From: Pseudomonas kilonensis
Lineage (GTDB): Bacteria; Pseudomonadota; Gammaproteobacteria; Pseudomonadales; Pseudomonadaceae
Reading direction: 5' to 3'
DNA length: 64,000 nucleotides
Assembly: GCF_001269885.1 (NCBI RefSeq)
Contig: NZ_LHVH01000025.1
Coordinates: 1-64,000, forward strand
Part shown: piece by piece, positions 61,388-64,000 of the stretch
Layout: each line of letters starts with the position of its first letter
How positions within the stretch are numbered: the first letter of the stretch is position 1
Program-made: the position numbers and the translations under genes
Notes under the pieces: generated by a model
Told to the model about the DNA's origin: nothing
Seen by the model: only the letters and a program-made list of their open reading frames with translations
Databases searched by the model: none

Positions 61388-62348
61388 CGGCGAACCGCTC
61401 GCGATAGGCCTGGGGTGTCACCCCCATGGCCCGCAAAAAGCTGCGGCGCAAGGTTTCCTCACTGCCGAAGCCACATTGCACCGCCACCCGCTTGATCGAC
61501 ACAGCGGTGTCGGACAACAGGCGGCGAGCGGTTTCCACGCGAATCAACTCCACCGCCCGCGCCGGGGTCTGACCGGTGTCGGCGCGGTAGTGCCGCACAA
61601 AGCTGCGTTCGCTCATACCGACCTCGGCGGCCAGGCTCGACAGGCCCAGGTCGCGGGTGAGGTTTTCGGCGATCCAGGCATGCAGGTCATCAAACCGACT
61701 GCCCTGCTTTTGCAGCGACAACGTCACGCTGAACTGTGATTGCCCACCGGGACGCTTGAGGAACACCACCAGCTGCCGGGCGACCTCCAGCGCCACCGCG
61801 CGGCCCAGGTCTTCCTCCACCAGCGCCAGGGCCAGGTCGATGCCGGCCGTGACCCCAGCCGAGGTCCAGACCGGGCCATCGTTGATGAAAATCGGATTGG
61901 GTTCGACCCGCAACTGCGGATGCTGCTCGGCCAGTTGTTCGCAGCGGGTCCAGTGCGTCACCACACGCCGCCCGTCCAGCCAACCGCTGGCAGCCAGCAG
62001 GAACGCCCCGGTGCACACCGACGCCACCCGTCGCGAACGCCGGCCGTGCTCCTTGACCCAGGCCACCAGTGCCGGATCCTTCGCCGCTTCGTACACGCCC
62101 CAGCCACCAGCGATCAACAGCGTGTCGCTGCCTTCGCTCGGCAGCGGTTCGGCTAACAGCGCCAACCCTGCCGAGGACATCACCGCCCCGCCACCCACAG
62201 CGATGACCGTGGGCGTGTAGGGCAACGGCAAGCCTTGCTGGCGAGCCAGGTCGTTGGCCGAGGCAAACACCTGCAAAGGCCCGGTGACATCCAGCACTTG
62301 CACGTTGGCGAAGGCCAGCACATGAACGGTTTTCGGTGGTTTGGGCAT
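61356..62348 (-). CDS. GlxA-family transcriptional regulator (DJ-1/PfpI plus AraC HTH)
   Basis: The 330-residue regulator has an N-terminal class I glutamine-amidotransferase/DJ-1-like domain (VHVLAFANVQVLDVTGPLQVF, ASVCTGAFLLAASGWLDGRRVVTHW). A C-terminal AraC-type double helix-turn-helix follows (GLSSLAAEVGMSERSFVRHYRADTG, IKRVAVQCGFGSEETLRRSFLRAMGVTP). It is transcribed away from the isonitrile-hydratase-like gene across 99 bases and may regulate it; both proteins share the DJ-1 fold. The 3' end overlaps the convergent hydrolase. Confidence 0.9.
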   Translation of the reverse strand: MPKPPKTVHVLAFANVQVLDVTGPLQVFASANDLARQQGLPLPYTPTVIAVGGGAVMSSAGLALLAEPLPSEGSDTLLIAGGWGVYEAAKDPALVAWVKEHGRRSRRVASVCTGAFLLAASGWLDGRRVVTHWTRCEQLAEQHPQLRVEPNPIFINDGPVWTSAGVTAGIDLALALVEEDLGRAVALEVARQLVVFLKRPGGQSQFSVTLSLQKQGSRFDDLHAWIAENLTRDLGLSSLAAEVGMSERSFVRHYRADTGQTPARAVELIRVETARRLLSDTAVSIKRVAVQCGFGSEETLRRSFLRAMGVTPQAYRERFAVSPQADPAMP

Positions 62349-62447
62349 ATTGGCGTGATTCGTGGGTTTATTGGCGTATACGCCAGAGCCTACGGATCTA
62401 AAGTAAAACCGTCCACCCCTCGGGCATCATCCAAAGGAGCACGCGAC

Positions 62448-63134
62448 ATGACGCTGCAGATCGGTTTGCTGTTATTCCCCCAAGTCCAGCAGTTGGACCT
62501 GACCGGCCCTTATGACGTACTGGCCTCGTTGCCAGACGTGAAGGTCCACCTGATCTGGAAGGACCTGGCGCCGGTCACTGCCAGCACCGGGCTGGTGTTG
62601 CTGCCCACTACCACGTTCGAGGACTGCCCGAAGCTCGACGTGATCTGCGTTCCCGGCGGGACCGGCGTCGGCCCCCTGATGGAAGACGAGCAGACGCTGG
62701 CCTTCATCAAGCGGCAGGCCGCCGAGGCGAAATACATCACGTCCGTGTGCACTGGTTCGCTGGTGCTTGGTGCGGCGGGCCTGTTGCAAGGCAAACGCGC
62801 CACCACCCATTGGGCCTATCACAGCCTGCTGCAAACCTTGGGCGCGACACCGGTCAAGGATCGCGTGGTCCGCGATGGCAACCTGCTCACCGGTGGCGGC
62901 ATCACGGCCGGGATCGATTTTGCCTTGACCCTGGCGGCCGAACTGTTCGACCAGGACACCGCCGAACTGGTCCAGCTGCAGCTCGAATACGCCCCTGCCC
63001 CGCCGTTCAACGCCGGCAGCCCGGACACCGCACCAACGCGCGTGCTGGAAGAAGCCCAGCGGCGTGCGGCCGAGTCGTTCCGGGTGCGCTCGCAGATCAC
63101 CCAGCGTGCTGCGGCGCGGTTGGAGCGGGTGTAG
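62448..63134 (+). CDS. inhA: Isonitrile hydratase-like DJ-1/PfpI protein
   Basis: The 228-residue DJ-1/PfpI enzyme has LLLFPQVQQLDLTGPYDVLAS at the N-terminus, VICVPGGTGVGPLMED, and the nucleophile C101 in TSVCTGSLVLGAAGLL. TTHWAYHSLL and LLTGGGITAGIDFAL follow. Length and C101 agree with Pseudomonas InhA, which hydrates isonitriles to N-substituted formamides. AAAGGAG precedes the ATG. The neighbouring divergent GlxA-type regulator is a likely controller. Related DJ-1 proteins of other function cannot be excluded. Confidence 0.8.
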   Translation: MTLQIGLLLFPQVQQLDLTGPYDVLASLPDVKVHLIWKDLAPVTASTGLVLLPTTTFEDCPKLDVICVPGGTGVGPLMEDEQTLAFIKRQAAEAKYITSVCTGSLVLGAAGLLQGKRATTHWAYHSLLQTLGATPVKDRVVRDGNLLTGGGITAGIDFALTLAAELFDQDTAELVQLQLEYAPAPPFNAGSPDTAPTRVLEEAQRRAAESFRVRSQITQRAAARLERV

Positions 63135-63187
63135 CGATAAGCCCCCAGCCAGGCATAGCTGGGCTGGGCTGTGGGAACTGAGCTCAT

Positions 63188-63277
63188 CTGTGGGAGCAAA
63201 GCTTGCTCGCGAAACAGGCGCCTCTGTTTCTGGAAAGACCGCATCGCCTCTATCGCGGGCAAGCCTTGCTCCCACAC
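63188..63277. repeat. REPIN with mixed arms
   Basis: CTGTGGGAGCAAAGCTTGCTC on the left pairs with the other subtype GGGCAAGCCTTGCTCCCACAC on the right, between convergent genes. The rest of 63135-63359 shows nothing else. Confidence 0.8.
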
Positions 63278-63359
63278 AGCAGGGCCCGCCACAGAGCTCA
63301 GGTTTCCCTCATGGCGATACCACTCGCTCATGAGGGTTCTCCTGTCGGGTCAACTCGAT

Positions 63360-64000
63360 TCAAAACGGGCTGGCGGTGGGGCGCACGATCAGTTCGCTGA
63401 CGTCTACGTCCGCCGGTTGTTCGATGGCGTAGGCGATTGCCCGGGCGATGGCTTCGGCGGGAATGGAGATCCTGCGGAACTCGCGCATTTCGGCACGGCC
63501 ACCTTCATCGGAAATGCTCTCGGCCAGTTCCGATTCGGTCACGCCAGGGGAAATCACCGTCACCCGTACATCACCCCCGACTTCCTGGCGCAAACCCTCG
63601 GAAATCGCCCGCACGGCAAACTTGGTGGCGCAATACACGGCGGCCGTCGGGCTGACGGCGTAGGCACCGATGGACGCGATGTTGATGAACTGGCCGCTGC
63701 GCTGGCGCTGCATCAGCGGCAGGCCGGCGGCGATGCCGTGGAGCACGCCACGGATGTTGACGTCGATCATGCGGTCCCACTCCTCGACTTTCAGCGCCTC
63801 GAGCTTGGAGAGCGGCATGACCCCGGCATTGTTGATGATCACGTCGACCCTACCGAAACGCTGGACAGCGAAGTCGATCAGGTTCTGGACGTCGTCGCGA
63901 CGGGTCACGTCCACCGCTTTGCAGACCGCCTGCTGGCCGGCGGTTTCGAGTTCCTGCACCAGTGTTTGCAGACGATCGATGCGCCGGGCGCCAAGCACGA
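63360..64000 (-). CDS. Short-chain dehydrogenase/reductase, 5' end outside the window
   Basis: At least 213 residues of a classical SDR are present. The frame runs off the right edge, so the nucleotide-binding glycine motif is missing. Seen: VLGARRIDRLQ, VDVTRRDD, VIINNAGVMPLS, the catalytic serine in INIASIGAYAV, YCATKFAVRAISEGLRQE, VTVISPGVTESEL and terminal VSELIVRPTASPF. The GTG at 63998 is internal (VLGARR follows the first strands in this family), not a start. It resembles the YdfG/NADP oxidoreductase group. Function unknown. Confidence 0.85.
   Translation of the reverse strand, partial: VLGARRIDRLQTLVQELETAGQQAVCKAVDVTRRDDVQNLIDFAVQRFGRVDVIINNAGVMPLSKLEALKVEEWDRMIDVNIRGVLHGIAAGLPLMQRQRSGQFINIASIGAYAVSPTAAVYCATKFAVRAISEGLRQEVGGDVRVTVISPGVTESELAESISDEGGRAEMREFRRISIPAEAIARAIAYAIEQPADVDVSELIVRPTASPF

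Overview
The window is high-GC proteobacterial DNA carrying a near-contiguous pyoverdine side-chain and periplasmic maturation locus. It also carries many REP/REPIN repeats of the kind that litter genomes of the Pseudomonas fluorescens group. Gene content (pvdP, pvdM, pvdN, pvdO, pvdE, receptors, giant NRPS genes, a type II thioesterase), the PvdS-type promoter motif TAAAT-N16-CGT and the repeat families all point to a fluorescent Pseudomonas. The chromophore synthetase PvdL, the sigma factor PvdS and the hydroxyornithine enzymes are not in the window.

Layout. 1-963: a frameshifted DUF6124-type gene behind a hairpin-rich leader. 964-6453: pvdP on the minus strand, divergent from pvdM-pvdN-pvdO on the plus strand; each side has its own perfect PvdS box. 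6454-7929: an eight-unit tandem REPIN array and a dispersed repeat. 7930-15137: an FpvA-like receptor (minus), the ABC transporter pvdE (plus) and a second TonB receptor (plus, the positional fpvA). 15476-53882: a minus-strand block read pvdG, three NRPS genes of about 12.6, 11.1 and 12.6 kb, then an HSL-type hydrolase. 54099-58953: plus-strand genes for a Tam-like methyltransferase, an SCP2-JmjC protein with a perfect PvdS box, an SDR and a GH15 glycosidase. 59135-64000: a second, intact DUF6124 gene, a small unknown gene, an alpha/beta hydrolase, a GlxA-type regulator divergent from an isonitrile-hydratase-like gene, and a truncated SDR.

How the genes work together. The nine NRPS modules read in gene order give a predicted peptide D-Lys, D-hydroxyOrn derivative, Gly, Thr, D-Thr, Gln, Gly, D-Ser, D-hydroxyOrn, to be added after the PvdL-made chromophore precursor. 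PvdE would export the acylated precursor. PvdP, PvdM, PvdN and PvdO mature it in the periplasm, and the receptors take up the ferric form. No NRPS here has a thioesterase domain. The last one ends in an epimerization domain, so release is either through a cyclic hydroxyornithine end, possibly helped by the hydrolase next door, or by a synthetase outside the window.

Most unusual points: three adenylation domains each carry an in-frame nested REPIN at the same place; a JmjC-type oxygenase gene outside the known pvd set sits behind a perfect PvdS promoter; and two DUF6124 genes share a covarying UUCG-hairpin leader.
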